This document shows, piece by piece, positions 49,371 to 63,207 of a stretch of 64,000 bases of DNA. The notes beneath the pieces are model-generated. The model saw only the letters and a program-made list of their open reading frames with translations. It was not told the DNA's origin and ran no database searches. This DNA is from Druceiella hillmani. Taxonomy: Eukaryota; Arthropoda; Insecta; Lepidoptera; Hepialidae. The DNA lies in assembly GCA_039881145.1 (NCBI GenBank), contig JAYKKI010000037.1, positions 14,147,501 to 14,211,500 of the forward strand, in the 5' to 3' direction. Made by a program: the position numbers and the translations under genes. Position 1 is the stretch's first letter. Each line of letters opens with the position of its first letter.

Positions 49371-51980
49371 AGATTCGAATTACAGATGGTTATTATTAGA
49401 TTAATTGAATTATACAATTTTACAAATTTCATCCAGTAATTAGTGTTGGAAATATTATAGATGGTGCGGTAGTGGATTGATTATATTTAACATTAGAATT
49501 TAAGTTAGTATTTAGCATAAAGGATTTTTTTAATTGTAACTAAAAAAAAAAAAATTACAAGACTGAAATCCAATACTTCTGAGTTCAAACTCTATTAATT
49601 GACCGCTATTCCTATAAGCTTTGAATGTGGTGAAATAAAAGAGTATTTATTATCATTTATTCCACTTGTGGTAATTTTTTTTTGTTAATGAAAGAATAAT
49701 AAATAAAAAAAAATTACCAGGTAAGGTAATAACTTTTGACGATTTTTTTATATTTTATTAATTTTAGGTCTCTACGACTAATGTACCATCCAAATTCCAA
49801 GCTTCAAGTTTTAGCTAACTTAATTGAATTAAACTAAAAAAGCCGCAATATAAACACGATAAATAAATTATTTACGATTTTTTTAATTTAGTGCGCAAAG
49901 GTCTTTTAATTTCATAATAAGAGCCTGTATATAAGCGTTAAAAGCATTAGCTTAATTACAACGAAACCCAAATAGGTGTAGGATAATAAGGATCTTGCAC
50001 AAAAACAGAAAAGGATGGTTGGGAAAATTAAATCAACAAACGTGCCCGAAGATTGGCGACCGATTAGAGAGGACATACAAATATTCGCAAATTGTTATGT
50101 CCTTTTCCTGTTCGGGGTTTACGAGTTGTGTTAAGTATTCTAACTCAGTAAATTCACTTTCCGATTAGTTTCATTTTTTGGAGGGCTTTCAGATCTACTA
50201 GTTATTAGTTATTTTTTTTTAGTTATATTTTTTCTTTGCGTCCTGGTTTAAATTATACATTCGATTCTTGAGGTTTAGTAGACTTATATTTTTTAAATAT
50301 TAGAATAAGTAACGTGGTATATCAAGATTTTAAACAAGACTTTAAAACCGAAGAATTTATGATAATTTATTAAGTTTTTCATAATAATGTGGTTTCAGAT
50401 ATAGCCATGGTACTTATTAAATAATAAAAGTAGTTTGCGCTATACAATTTGTCGAGTGCCAGCTATGAATCTTGTTGCGTTTCACTACTTATGGGCATTT
50501 CCGAAATGATACATTTCGATGTTCTCGAATTCCTATATACACTGACTACTTATTAAATTTTTAAGCCGCGTTTATAAACAATGAATTTAATCGTTCCCGA
50601 ATGCTTTATTTTTATTTCTTATTTTGAGCTACAAATTCAACTAGTCCTATTTCATAAGAATTTTATTGATCAGATGTTGGTCCAATTATTATATTGCTAA
50701 TATCTTGCGCAACAATTATTTTCATCATATCGTTATATCGTGATCACGTGACGTGACATAAATATACGTTTATATATAAAGATTTCAAGTATCAAGATAT
50801 AGTAATAGAACGTCAAGTAAACCATAGTCATAACTTCCAATATGGTGGTTCAATATGGCGGATTTTTTGACAAAATTCAACTTGAGGCGAAAATTAGCAT
50901 AAGAAATATCTCCGGCTATAAATTTTAATAATTCTGTTGAGTGTTACGGAGGTCACCTGATTATAAACACACATATACACATCCTATTGATCCTACACTA
51001 TTAAAATGTAAGGTCTCGCTTCTTTCGGTTAGTGATCTCAGTGCAGAGAGTAATAGATATTCGGGGTCTCATTTGTAAGTACGCTCGTTCATTTAACTGA
51101 CATTATTTCATTCTTTTTAGCTCCCATGGTAATATTCCTGTAACTGTTATAATATTTTTTACATTTTATCTAGTCTTCTTTAATTTAAACAATCTTGACG
51201 ATAACTGTAATAACTTCATAAAAAATGAGTTGAGTATACATTCTGAGTCCCATGTAAATAACTGCATCGATTCCACATATTAACAACTCTTTTATATACG
51301 CTGGTATATTCACAGTTAACGACCGCTGAGCATTTGCTCGTGTTAAGCTGTAAGTCGTTCAATGTAATCCCAGTTTTGAAAACATTTGACAATACTATTA
51401 GTAATTCGCTACATTCTCAGTAAAAGAAAAGAACTGAATATGACCCATGTGAAAAAGGCAAAGCAAATATATCATCTACCAACAGATATTTCTTATCGAA
51501 GTTTCTTGAGCTTTGAACCCTCATAAGATTTCAATTATTTCATTTGTTGTAGTTTTCATGCATAATTGCTTAATTTTTTCTATATTTATTTAAAAGTTCC
51601 AAAAAACCTGAGTAGCATTTTTCTGGAACTTTTAATTTAATATAAATTCAATGTTACTATGTGGGAATATATAATGGATGTACGATTTAAATGTGCTGTC
51701 AATGAAAGTCTGCAGAAAATTGAAAGAGGCTAAATTACAGTCCTATTATGCAGAAAAAATATTTCGCCAACCACTTGGCTTGTGGATATGTAACTGAAGG
51801 AAATATGAAAGGATCGCTTGTACAATCTCACTTGTATTTCTTAATATCTGATAGTCAGTAACAGGCCTTGAAAGTAATTTTTACATAAGAGTGCAGAAAT
51901 ATACTGACAAAAATTATGTGTTTGAACACAAACATTCTTAAATTATAACATTTATTATACACTCGAACTAATTTAACAGA

Positions 51981-52092
<112 letters not shown>

Positions 52093-52898
52093 ATTAATTT
52101 TTCCAAGTTTTCATTTCATCCAAGTACATTTAAAACACGTTATCAGCTAATTTATTTACTGTGGATCCTATTTCATTTCAATCTTTAAAAAGTAATTTAT
52201 ATTATTAAATACATCGGTTACATTACGTAGTAATATATAAAATGAAGGTAATTAAAGATGAATGGCGGTAGTCAGGCCATAACATAAGGGTGGACCCGAG
52301 GTGAAAAGAATGTGTAAATATGCTCACTGTTAAAATGCAAAAATATAGGTCTAAGCCTGAAAAGCAGTTATGAATATACAAAGGTAACAAAATATCGCAA
52401 TTAGTGAACCATTTTACCTTCTAGGATGGCCTAGGAAAAGGTCCTTGAGAAGGCGAAGCTTCGCGAAAGGCTGTCAACTCAGTGATTCTTCACAAATACT
52501 TATGGGTAAATAAGAGGAAGTAAACTTTCATTCAGCTAATGTTGGAAGCCGTGATTTAATTTAATTTTGAGATAAATATGTGCTAAAATTTTTCATGCAA
52601 GTTGTCGTCTTTAATTTATATGTGAAATATTCTTAGTTGGTAAGTCATTCGATGGAGTCTTTTCAATCCACTTGTTGGCGATTTACTTAAATAGGCCTTG
52701 TTTAGGAAACCTTCGTCAGTTATTCGTTGATCAACTACAATGAATTGCTAATAAATTAAAATAAGCAATTATTTATAAAACGGGCTTACCTCATTGCACA
52801 TTCCGAACTATACGAATGATAACTGAAGTGTGTCTAAACATTTCGAAGATCTAACGTGGCAAATAATGACCAGAAATAACGTAGCAAATAATAGAATA

Positions 52899-52927
52899 AT
52901 AACCAGAAACTTGCTGTTTCTGGTTAT
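52899..52927. repeat. Perfect 12-bp hairpin
   Basis: ATAACCAGAAAC and its complement flank TTGCT. Partial direct repeats of the CCAGAAA motif lie just upstream at about 52870. Confidence 0.7.
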
Positions 52928-55511
52928 AAATTTGATTGCAAAGAAGCTAGGCTATCTCGTTTTTATGGTCTAAATGAAATTTAACCAAGATCTAGTTAAG
53001 AAGTCGTACTCCAATTTTATCACGAGCTATCTTTTGCCATTCAATAAAGTATTCGATTCCTGCGAATATTTTTCGGCTACCTGATTTCTTAGTACTAAAT
53101 TATAGTCGTCATTATGTGTAAACGGTAACATAAGACTCTGATTCATTTTATTATTGATAATAGTGCAATTATTAAATCCTTGTAAACATTGTCATTCTTT
53201 CTTTTATTTATATGTATAGATCCAAAATAACTTCGCGGGTTATTCATACGACTAACTTTCTCTTGGAAAGGTCTGCGTGAAATAACAATCGTTTTCTGTT
53301 AAATGTCTGCATGAAATAAATGTGGTTTAAAATATACGAAGCTAATTTAGATACAAAGATGGCAAATTATATTCTACAATGATTATAACGTTACGTTTTT
53401 CTTTTTACTTGAAAAAAGAATGCAGAAAAGAAATCGGCCATTTCTTCATATTTACTGCCTCGATATAATGTATTTCTTAATTTGATGGAAACATGACAAT
53501 GAAGCAAGACGGGGACACGAATCTTACATAAAGGAAACCGACATAATAGCATGATGCAACCAAATTAGAAGTAATGGAGATCTCTCATCGGGAAGTCTAT
53601 TTTAGGTCTAAATATGAGTAATGTTCAAAACTTTTGAACTCTACCTATGAGTGGCATAGACAAAAACTGTTAATTAGATGTGAAATAAGAAAATTTAAAA
53701 TATTTCAAGTTGCATAAGACTTTGTTAAGTTAACTCCTTATGTAAGCAATCCAACGGGAAAACAATATTGCAATACTAACATTTATCATATTAATGAATA
53801 ACAAAATCTCTTAAGAACGAGTAGAACTCGTACTATTAGGATTATGTACACACTTAGGCAAGTATAAACTTTTAAGTGTACCAGTATTTGTATCAAATAA
53901 TTAATAGTATTATTGTAAAAGATTTATAAGTATTAACGTTATTATTCCTATGTAGGTATATTTCCTAGTCTATCATTGTCAGGTAAAGTGTAATTTTAAA
54001 AAATTGTAAGATGATGAATCACCGCTACAGTTTTGCAATAAACTTTATGCAAACTTTTAGCAACATTATTATTTCATAATTGTTATCTTAATGTTTTTAT
54101 CTCACGCACTTGATTTTATTTTACGTTGACATTCCGCCTATCCAGCATCCTTTACTTTGCAGTACGATGACAGTTTTTAGTTCGATAACGCTATGTGAAT
54201 GTTCCAGTTTGATTTTCACTTCCATTTGGATATTTTTATGAGCCCTAATTATTTTTTCCGATACACATAATTAGTTTAGAGTTTCACAGTTAGCTTTTCA
54301 TTTGCTTTTGAGTTATTGCTTTTGAGTTCTTTATAGTTCAATCATAATATTTATCAAGTTCGTTTAAACCGATACTGATGGAAACTGTACTGATAAATGC
54401 CGATGACACATTTAGAGTGGCTTCTATATGACGCATGTAAGTATTTACATCTGACCATAAATTCTTTTACGTATTTAATATAGCCGATGTTAGAGCTCTT
54501 CGTATAGGTGGAAGATAGCGGATTCCGCGAGACCGCGTACACCGCGAATCATTTTCTAAATGATATATCATGAGAAAGGTACATGCATAATTAACAAACT
54601 TTAGTGAATTTTCGTGGTTGTATTTTAATGAAAAGTTCCAAGCGGTAAAAGTACCAATAGTAGTTATTATTAACTACAATCGTCATAATAAAATTGTGTA
54701 ATAAATGTTATGTAAATATCATTTTTAGATGCATTAGTATAGAATAAATCTTTCATTTCAAGCGGGTATCACTAAATGATGCTCTCAAAGTAAATGTAAC
54801 TAGAATGTCTTATATTTAATATTAACTCAAGGTCCACAAATTATTGTAAATATTGATATTGATGTTTCAAATTTAGGAATACTTAGAATTCACACTAATA
54901 GAAGATTGTTGCTTATATGGTGTCATTTTTCGAGATATTTTCCACATTTTGAATACTAAAATTATTTTTAAAATAATTGGCAACGTCCATTATGATCGAA
55001 ATTTAATTTAAAAATGAATACTGAACCATAGCTTTAAAAAAATTCAGTTACAAATCTTGAAACATTGGAATTTCTTTTTTCATGCCTTTCCATTCGCTGA
55101 TTTACATACATTATTGCCACATGTGCATAGCAAAATTCAGGTCTTCAATTAATATGTTAGTATCAAGCGATAATAAATACGTTTCATTCGGTTTTTTGTT
55201 TACCCTCATCTATATATAATATCTGTTTCCTATCAACGAAGCTTCAAAGTTGCTTAATTAATTTTGAATGAAACTTAACATAGATGTAATAAAACGTTTT
55301 GGTGATCATATTCAAGTTTATTTAAATATTAGGCTAAAGGAAAACAAGTGAAATTAAAAAAAAATAAAAATGTTATGTAGTTCGTATTTAATATATAATA
55401 ATTTTTTTATGGTATGTAATAAGTAATCTTTACACTCATGAAAAAGGTGAAAGTATTACGTTAGGTAAGCTTATGATAGCATTGGAATAAGCAGGACCAT
55501 ATCAAAGTATG

Positions 55512-55516
<5 letters not shown>

Positions 55517-55558
<42 letters not shown>
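55517..55558. repeat. (TA)n microsatellite
   Basis: About 21 TA units. Confidence 0.95.
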
Positions 55559-58500
55559 CTGTATACACATATGTACATATGGTACATACATTTGTATGTA
55601 AATATTCTCCGTACGCATTGCAAAGCTTGTCAAAATTTATCGAAATTTCAGATTACATTACGACGTTGTGAAGATATTTCACATTACAGAAAATTTAATT
55701 TCCTGCCGTTGCTATTATTATGTTTTGCGACACTTCTAATTTATGTATATAAATTTTGATTGTGTGATTATTTTGAGTGAGATATATCTGTGTTTGATTT
55801 TTGATCAGGATTTTGTCATTTCAATAAATTAATTTTTGTCTTAAGTGCAATTTTTATTTCAAGAAATTATGTAACAATATGGAAATCATATGGTTATGTG
55901 ACCAATCATGCCTTGTAATAAATATATTTTCCAGTTGTCAAATTTTCCTTCTTTAACGTTAATCCTTACAATTTTCCCTTTGAGATGAATACTTTTTAAG
56001 TCTCCCTGAGTATCGTGTTAAAAATTTCATTTTATTAAACGTTTTGTTTGGTAGGTTTTCCACTACACCATTCCTTTAAATTATATTTACAGTTTGTTCT
56101 ATCGACACGGTGAAGTGCGGTGTGTTGGTAATATAGTTTTGTAAAAAGCAAATTTATTTTGTAACATTAAATCATTTATTACATTAGATTAACATCTATT
56201 AACCGAAACTGACTTTAAAGACGCTTTAATGAGCTCTCTGTGCTAATCATTATCCTAAGTGCCCTCTATCAGTCTAACGAATAATTTAAATTTATGATTT
56301 ACGTCTTGTAAGTCTAAAATAAAAGAATTGGAATATTTTATGTAAATTATCAAATTCAGAGTTCTAAAATGATAAAATAACGTTCATTTCGTTCATTTTG
56401 CATAAATACATCATTTATTGTATTTAAATATGAAAACATAGACAAATTTATAATAAAGTTGTTACAAAACCTGCTAAGAAAAATTCTTCGTGTCAAATTT
56501 AAAGTTTTGGAGGACGATTTTTTGTTAAAGCTAAAAGCTTTGACTGAGTAAAATTAATTAGAGAAAAATTTTGTATTTTGCTTGAAAGGAATCGCAAACA
56601 TAAAGTTAATTTAAAATAATTGCCCTCCAAAAAGAACATACAATTTCTTAACAGTCAAGGCAACTTGATGTCTACGGCCGGTAATTATGTTAATATTTAT
56701 TACAAATGATTAATTGAGTACTATAAATAAAGTCTGCACTCCAAAAGTTTGGAAACAATGAGCTAACCCTTCTGATTTATTACTTTGAGCGTACGCGTCT
56801 AAGGACTAGAGGAAACAAGGTATTTCAGATGTTCATAACATTTATAATTTTTCTGTATTTCCAGAAAAGGTTGGCTGTGAACTAAAAAAATGGCTCTCTA
56901 TATTAATAGATACAAGTTTGACTTTGGTTGATAATATTTCATTTGTCTTCTCGTTTCGTACCTATAGACAAACATGAAAGTGGTGTAATACATTAAATAT
57001 ATTTTCGTTAATTTCGTTCTGGATTTAAAAAAGGTCAATAAAATTGATCACGTTAGAATAACGTAATGAGAAAATTCGCAACAATTGTGTTATTTCGAAA
57101 GAGAAAATTCTGTAAAAAAACAAACACCTTAAAATCTATAAAATGATCTGGGTTCTTACTCATTTATTTAGTAACTTTTATTTAGTGAGTTCACTGATAA
57201 AATGTTAATTTTATGAAGTTAGCTTCATGCATTCAAGTATTACCATTTATATCCACTTTTCCTATGTTCTCCAGATTGCATTCTTATGTATGCGAATGCG
57301 TTGGGTGCTACTTTTAAATATTAAACAATAATTCATTAAATCAAACGAAATTCTTTGTAGAATCAATAACATTTCATGTTACGTCATCATTTTTTAAATT
57401 TTCGCTACTTTTTTTAACTTTTGGGATTTAATTTAAATTTCTGGATTTTATTTAAAAAATGTTATTTATAATTTAGATTATAAGACATGTTCGTATATAA
57501 AATAGACAGAAGAAAGTTCTTGAATAATCTACGTCAGAAAATGGAATAGGCGGAGGGGAAATAATAATTAAAAGGAAAATGAATAAAGGTAATTAAAGAA
57601 AGTAAATGAAATTCAGTCAAGTATAAACGTTTTTCCCATTAATATTGGCGTGGCTTGTGGTAGTGTAATCGTTGTAACTGTACTGTTGTGTGTACTGTGG
57701 TTTTCAATAATCAAACTTTACCTACCATGAACCTAAGTACTTAGGTTCAAATTTAAAGTTTCTGGCTGAGGTCTAGTTTTTATTTTCCGGGTTATTAACA
57801 TGTCGTCAATTTTCGAGATATCTGAGTGACATCATTAACCTAAACATTCAAATTTAGGCTAAGACTGTTTAACTACAGCTGTTCCTAGGTTTTCACCTAA
57901 AATATATAGGTAGGTTATGGAACTTCGGAATCGCAATTTCAATTTATTTTAAATATAATTGAGAATATTTTGTTTTACATACGTTATAAAAACGATAAGT
58001 GTATCAGTATAGCACGAACTTTTTCTCAGATATTAAACCACCGATACCTACACATACAAACATCCACGCACGTATGAATGCACGCACACACGCTGTCATG
58101 TATTCATGCACGACGTATGCATTTATATAAATGTGCATTTATATAAATGCAGAGTAAATTATTGAAAATTAACAAGGTCATTTATAAATTAGCGGTATAC
58201 ATTTTATATAGTAATATTATCAAGCTGTTATGTTTCCACGATTTTTGAGTGCATAAAAACAAAAGTAAGTTTTTATGGATCAGTGATATAACTGTAAATG
58301 TTTTTACAATAAAAGGTATTTTTATAAAGAAAAAATCTAAAATTGGTTTCTGCAAATAATTTTTTGTCAAATAGTCATGCGTGGTTTTATCTTAACATTG
58401 TGGGAAGATGTTAAATTCTGATATTTTAAACTAATGAAAAAAAAATCACGACGATATCCGCCGAAAACTTATGACGATATCTGATATGATTTCCGTCATT

Positions 58501-59404
58501 TTAACGTATTAATGCAAATATACTTTTTTGTTTGGGGCTCTTTTCTGCTTTTCATGTTTTGGCTTATTTTGACTTATTTTCATCGTCTCAGGAATTTTTT
58601 TACGATCTTTTTTCCTGTCGTCAATCCATTCATCGTACCTACAGTTTTTTGTATATTGTATGTTATTTTCTTACTTTGCTTATTTTATTGGGGAAATTTG
58701 TATAAATATACTTATTTTATTAATAGTTTAACGATATTAATTAGTTTTTCATACTATCAACTCTCAGCATATATTATATTTAAGTCTTACGACAAGATAG
58801 ATTAAAAGTATTTTTAGTATTTATTCGTAGCAAATAAACGACTTAACCGATTTTGATAAATATGGGTCTGTAGATTTGTCTAAATGAGTAGAAGTACGTA
58901 GAGTAACTGGAATTTAAATAAAAAATGTCACAATGGCTTCCATAAGGCCACATTTTTAAGGATAAAAACAGTATTTCTTCATAACCTAAACGGAATTCTA
59001 AACTTGATTACAAAAATATGATAATGAGTTTTAAATACATGGGTTTTATTTAATTTCATAATATATTATTTTTTAAGTTATATTACCCTATTTCACTTAT
59101 AAATATCTGTAATTAGATTTCGGACCTGTTAAAAACCGTAAATTATAACACAAAAATTATTGGATTTAAATATCAATAAACAAGACTAAAATCAAATATG
59201 AACATTGTTTTGGCTAAATATCAAATAATATACTAGATAACTTCCTTAATTCGAAGTTAATCGCCATATTAAAATGTTACAATATAGTAAAACATCACTT
59301 TTGAACTATTTTTCGGAATAATGTCCTGAAATAATCCATAACCATAAAGTCATAAAACATCTGCTTCGTTGTTTTCTTGAAACGGGCAAAATCTATTCTT
59401 GTTA

Positions 59405-59560
59405 AAGTAAAATTAATGTTCACCGTGTTCTCACTGGAACTATGTTGTTGGATGATTTGCGAGTATACTAACATTCAAATCACGTAACGAACTGTCTCCC
59501 TGGCTACATTTGACGTGCTCATCTCTGCAGAGTGCTAAATTACAGGGCCACAAATTACGC
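59405..59560. repeat. Dispersed repeat D, copy 2
   Basis: It aligns with 46050-46215 through AAATTAATGTTCACC, TTGGATGATTTGCGA, GCTACATTTGACGTGCTC and GAGTGCTAAATTACAGGGCC. Confidence 0.75.
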
Positions 59561-59884
59561 AAATCAAAAGTGTTGTTTATAAAGTCGTATACGTAAACAG
59601 AACAAAGAAACAACTATCTTCTTAGCTTCATGTATACGTTTATGTATAGTTCCAATAGAATTTCGACAACTGAACGTTTTGTAGAAATCACATACTTTTA
59701 CATTAGTTTATATCAAACACAGTCCGTTACTTTTAATCACCTTCAAGAAAGGAGTAGGTTCTCAATTCAATGTGTATGTATTTCACTTATGTACAGCTAT
59801 AACTCGGACACTTGTTGACCATTTTTTAATATTCGTTTTTATTTCAAAGAAAATAGCTTCAGCGAGGTCCCACGTAAATATTAT

Positions 59885-60600
59885 CAGAGACTGATAATGG
59901 AGCCTGGATATATGCTAAGGATCTTCTTAATGGATGGGAGTACAAGGCACATTTGAGAATATTGATACCGAGTGTAAAATCGTTTCACATGTCTTTATAA
60001 ATACTTTAGTTACAGATATTCATAGGGCTGAAAGATGATGACGGAACTTCCTTAACAAGAAATAGATTTATCGAATTTGGCTCATTTAACTTGTCTTGCC
60101 GAGGTAATTGGGCACAAATGAGGGCAAGAATCTGACTATGGAGCCGGAAGTTAGTGATAGGAAAACCTCAACGGCGAGTAGTTATTATATTTGCGCTCGT
60201 TTGACTTTTCTTAGTTCATAGTCTTTTAGTTGCAAGTCTTAGTCAGCATCTAATGATGGAGCCAAAACGTGGTGACAATACTCTTCAATGGTATGGAGTT
60301 TATCAGTTTAGGTTCGTTTGAATTATTTTGACGATTTTGGTCAAGAATTGTGAGAGGAACTTTTCAGTGATGAGGCGTAGCCTTTTTATCAAGTCTGACT
60401 CGTCTTGATGAGAGCTTTTGTCATCGAGCTTGGGTTGTTGTTAAGTTCTGATGTTAGAATAGGAAGTTGATGACAGGTGCTCTTTAATGGGTAGGTTCGT
60501 CGACTTTGAGAGACTGATAATAGAATCGTAACGTGGGGACAGGAACTCCTCAGTGACGAGGAATAAGTTCATGGAGTTTAAAGTCATTTTGACTTATTTG
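59885..60600. repeat. Degenerate tandem repeat with a recurring CTC(A/T)(A/G)TGGCGAGG-like core
   Basis: Variants of a GATAATGGAGCC motif (59893, 60134, 60252, 60516) recur. Each is followed by GTGACAGGAAC-like and CCTCAATGGCGAGGAGT-like motifs (about 59925, 60045, 60168, 60275, 60367, 60480, 60550). Spacing varies from about 70 to 123 bp. Further shared words are TTTGACTT and GGTTCGTTTGA. It is an old, diverged minisatellite or satellite array. Confidence 0.7.
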
Positions 60601-60632
60601 ATATAAGCCAGAAAGCAACAAAATTAATACAT

Positions 60633-60635
<3 letters not shown>

Positions 60636-60675
<40 letters not shown>

Positions 60676-60682
60676 TATATAC
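60636..60682. repeat. (TA)n microsatellite
   Basis: TA units with a CACA interruption near 60667. It lies just right of the degenerate tandem repeat. Confidence 0.95.
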
Positions 60683-63207
60683 AGACAAACATACTTATAT
60701 ACAAAAATATGAAGCAACTAAAATATTGGTAAATAGGTAGGTGAGTAAGGAAGTATTTAAAAAAACTTACACAAAAACAAAAAGTAGACAAGGTAATTAA
60801 ATTAAAGGAGAAAAAGTTGTGATTTTTAATAAACAATACTTTAAATAATTGTTATTAGTATATTTTTATCCGACTACGCTGAAGCCAAAAGAGTGTAATA
60901 TATTGATATATCCGTATGTATGTATTTATATATGAATGTTTGAGGTATATTAAACTTTGCAAATTTCTTTTTTGATTTCAGTAAATGAGGTATTATTATT
61001 TTTTTCGAAAATTGATATTCTGAAAAATATACCATGGTCACTAAAATTAGTAAAACATTGAATCAACGTTAAATAACCATTGAATAAGAAACGCATTGAA
61101 AATTATATAATAATAAAAATACGAGTATTAATTGGAATTTTGTGGTGAAATATCGTTTCTGAACATAAAGGAATTTATAAAATATTTTTACAGTTTTACG
61201 AGTAATTAAAAATATGAGTATGGAAGAACAGTCAATATTTATCCAGTCTTCGAAAATTGGAACTTAAGTGTTCAATATTAGGTCATCTTATTTGATGGCG
61301 TTTCTTCATCAGTAGCTTATAATTAAAAAAAGTAGTAATTGTTACATAGCGCACATAAGAACTTTTTAAGTGGTATTTTGATTAGGAATTTGTGAAAATA
61401 ATGTCCTCAGTTTTAGTCTCTACCAAATTATGATTTCATGCAGATTATTTTAACTTATAAATTGAGCTTTTATACTAAAACTAGATGTTATAACTTAAAG
61501 TTGTTTTCCTTGACTAGAACTTGACTTAATCTATTGAACGATTGAAGAAAAAAATAGAAAAGTAATTTCTGTTAAAATGCTCCAAATCAGAGTATTATTT
61601 AAAAGAGTAAAAATGTAGTGTAACAACTGTTCCTGTAACAATTAAGAAACATTTTTAAGGTATGAAGAGTTTAATCCAAATGTTTTTTGAAGACATATTC
61701 CGAAATAAATATTTTGGGGGATGTCTTGAAAAATTACTTAAATTAATGAGTAATAAATAAATAAGAACCACTTATCTAATTATAAAACCGTATTAATATT
61801 GACTTTCGATACAAGTTATAATAAAATACGTACAGTACTGTAATTTCTTTCAGTTAATGTTAAATCTTTGTGGTTCATCTGATTGTTAATAAATATGAAA
61901 TTCATTAATAATCAAATGAATAGGATATCATCTTAATATAATTTTTCTCTAGCGTCATCCTTCAACGGAAATTTATTTAAAATTTCTAAGCACATGAAAA
62001 ACTTCAGGTTAGTTACAAAGTCATGCTAGATTACAATCGGAATTGATTAGAAATATTGATTCATTATACTGTGTAGATTCGAATGGTCATCGTGCAAAAT
62101 ATTCAAAGAATAACAAAATTTTGATTAAGGTAAGGATTAATAACATAATATCTTTAATGAAATTAGGCTTACCTGTTAATAGTTTAATATCAATAACTAT
62201 TAATGGGAGATTTCATTATTTTACGGCATTCAAAAAGTCAATTGTTAAGTAAACAATTCGTTTTATTTAGTTCGTAATTAACATAAATTGAAACATTTTG
62301 TACGTCTTTGTTAATTAACAACTAATTCAATATAATTCCTCAAATAGTAGAACAGGGTTATACGATAATTTGGAAGAAAGAACTGATTGAATTTATAGCT
62401 ATTGTTGTTGCAAACTCCTCACAAAAAACGCGCCGTAATATTCTGTCATGCTTTGACAATGTAAATGTGACAAAAGTGAAACCTGACATTCAGTACCGTC
62501 GTAAAGCCAGACTGATTAAGTGGTTGTTTACATCCGTAAAGTGAATATGATCGCATTGCGCAGGTCCAGTACGAAGCCGTGTTTCCGTGATAGATATATG
62601 CTATGTATTGATATTAAACAAATACAGAGTCTTCGTCCTAATATTGCGTGAGAAAGTTTCATGGCATTTAGTTTTATAACACACTAAAAGTAAACTACAG
62701 AAAAGAAGAAATCATTGATTGAAACTCGTGTAAAAAATTGGTTCATGATTAAATTACTTTAGCAGTTTACTTTTAAGAGTAAAAGTGGGTTTCGTAAAAT
62801 TGTACCGTTACATAAGCAGACCCGCATGCTACCATCATAATATTTCGTATAATTGGGAGGGAATTTATTTCAAGAAATCCCCACTCTTCGTTTTACGTGC
62901 TTATTTTAAAAATAAGAATTCGAAAAGAACATTTTTAATTTATTTATTTAATTCAAACCTTAAAATATTTTTAATTAAATAAACATACCTTTGGCGAAAT
63001 TAATGTTTTATAGTCAATAAATTTCAATTAATCATAATGGTTAAAGTTAGAAATTTTGTTACGTAGAAGACTGTAAAAGGTATTTGTGAGTCTACTTTAT
63101 CAAAAAATTTCCAAACTGAAAATACATCTAGAAAAAAAAACAGTATAAAAACAAATAGTATGTACATTATAAAATACAGTTTTCTATCATACATATATGC
63201 GGTACTG

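Noticed and set aside
49254..49439. Open frame with Arg/Glu/Gly-rich segment
   Set aside because: It is the translation of a purine-rich low-complexity tract.
58512..58805. 97-codon hydrophobic plus-strand frame, possibly a membrane protein
   Set aside because: Aromatic-rich composition is what AT-rich DNA gives, and no motif, splice context or family supports it.
59885..60600. CRISPR array
   Set aside because: The repeats are diverged, spacing is irregular, there are no identical direct repeats and the genome is eukaryotic.
62043..62252. 69-codon plus-strand open frame (IRNIDSLYCVDSNGHRAK)
   Set aside because: It looked briefly protein-like, but no family was recognised and the length is near chance level.
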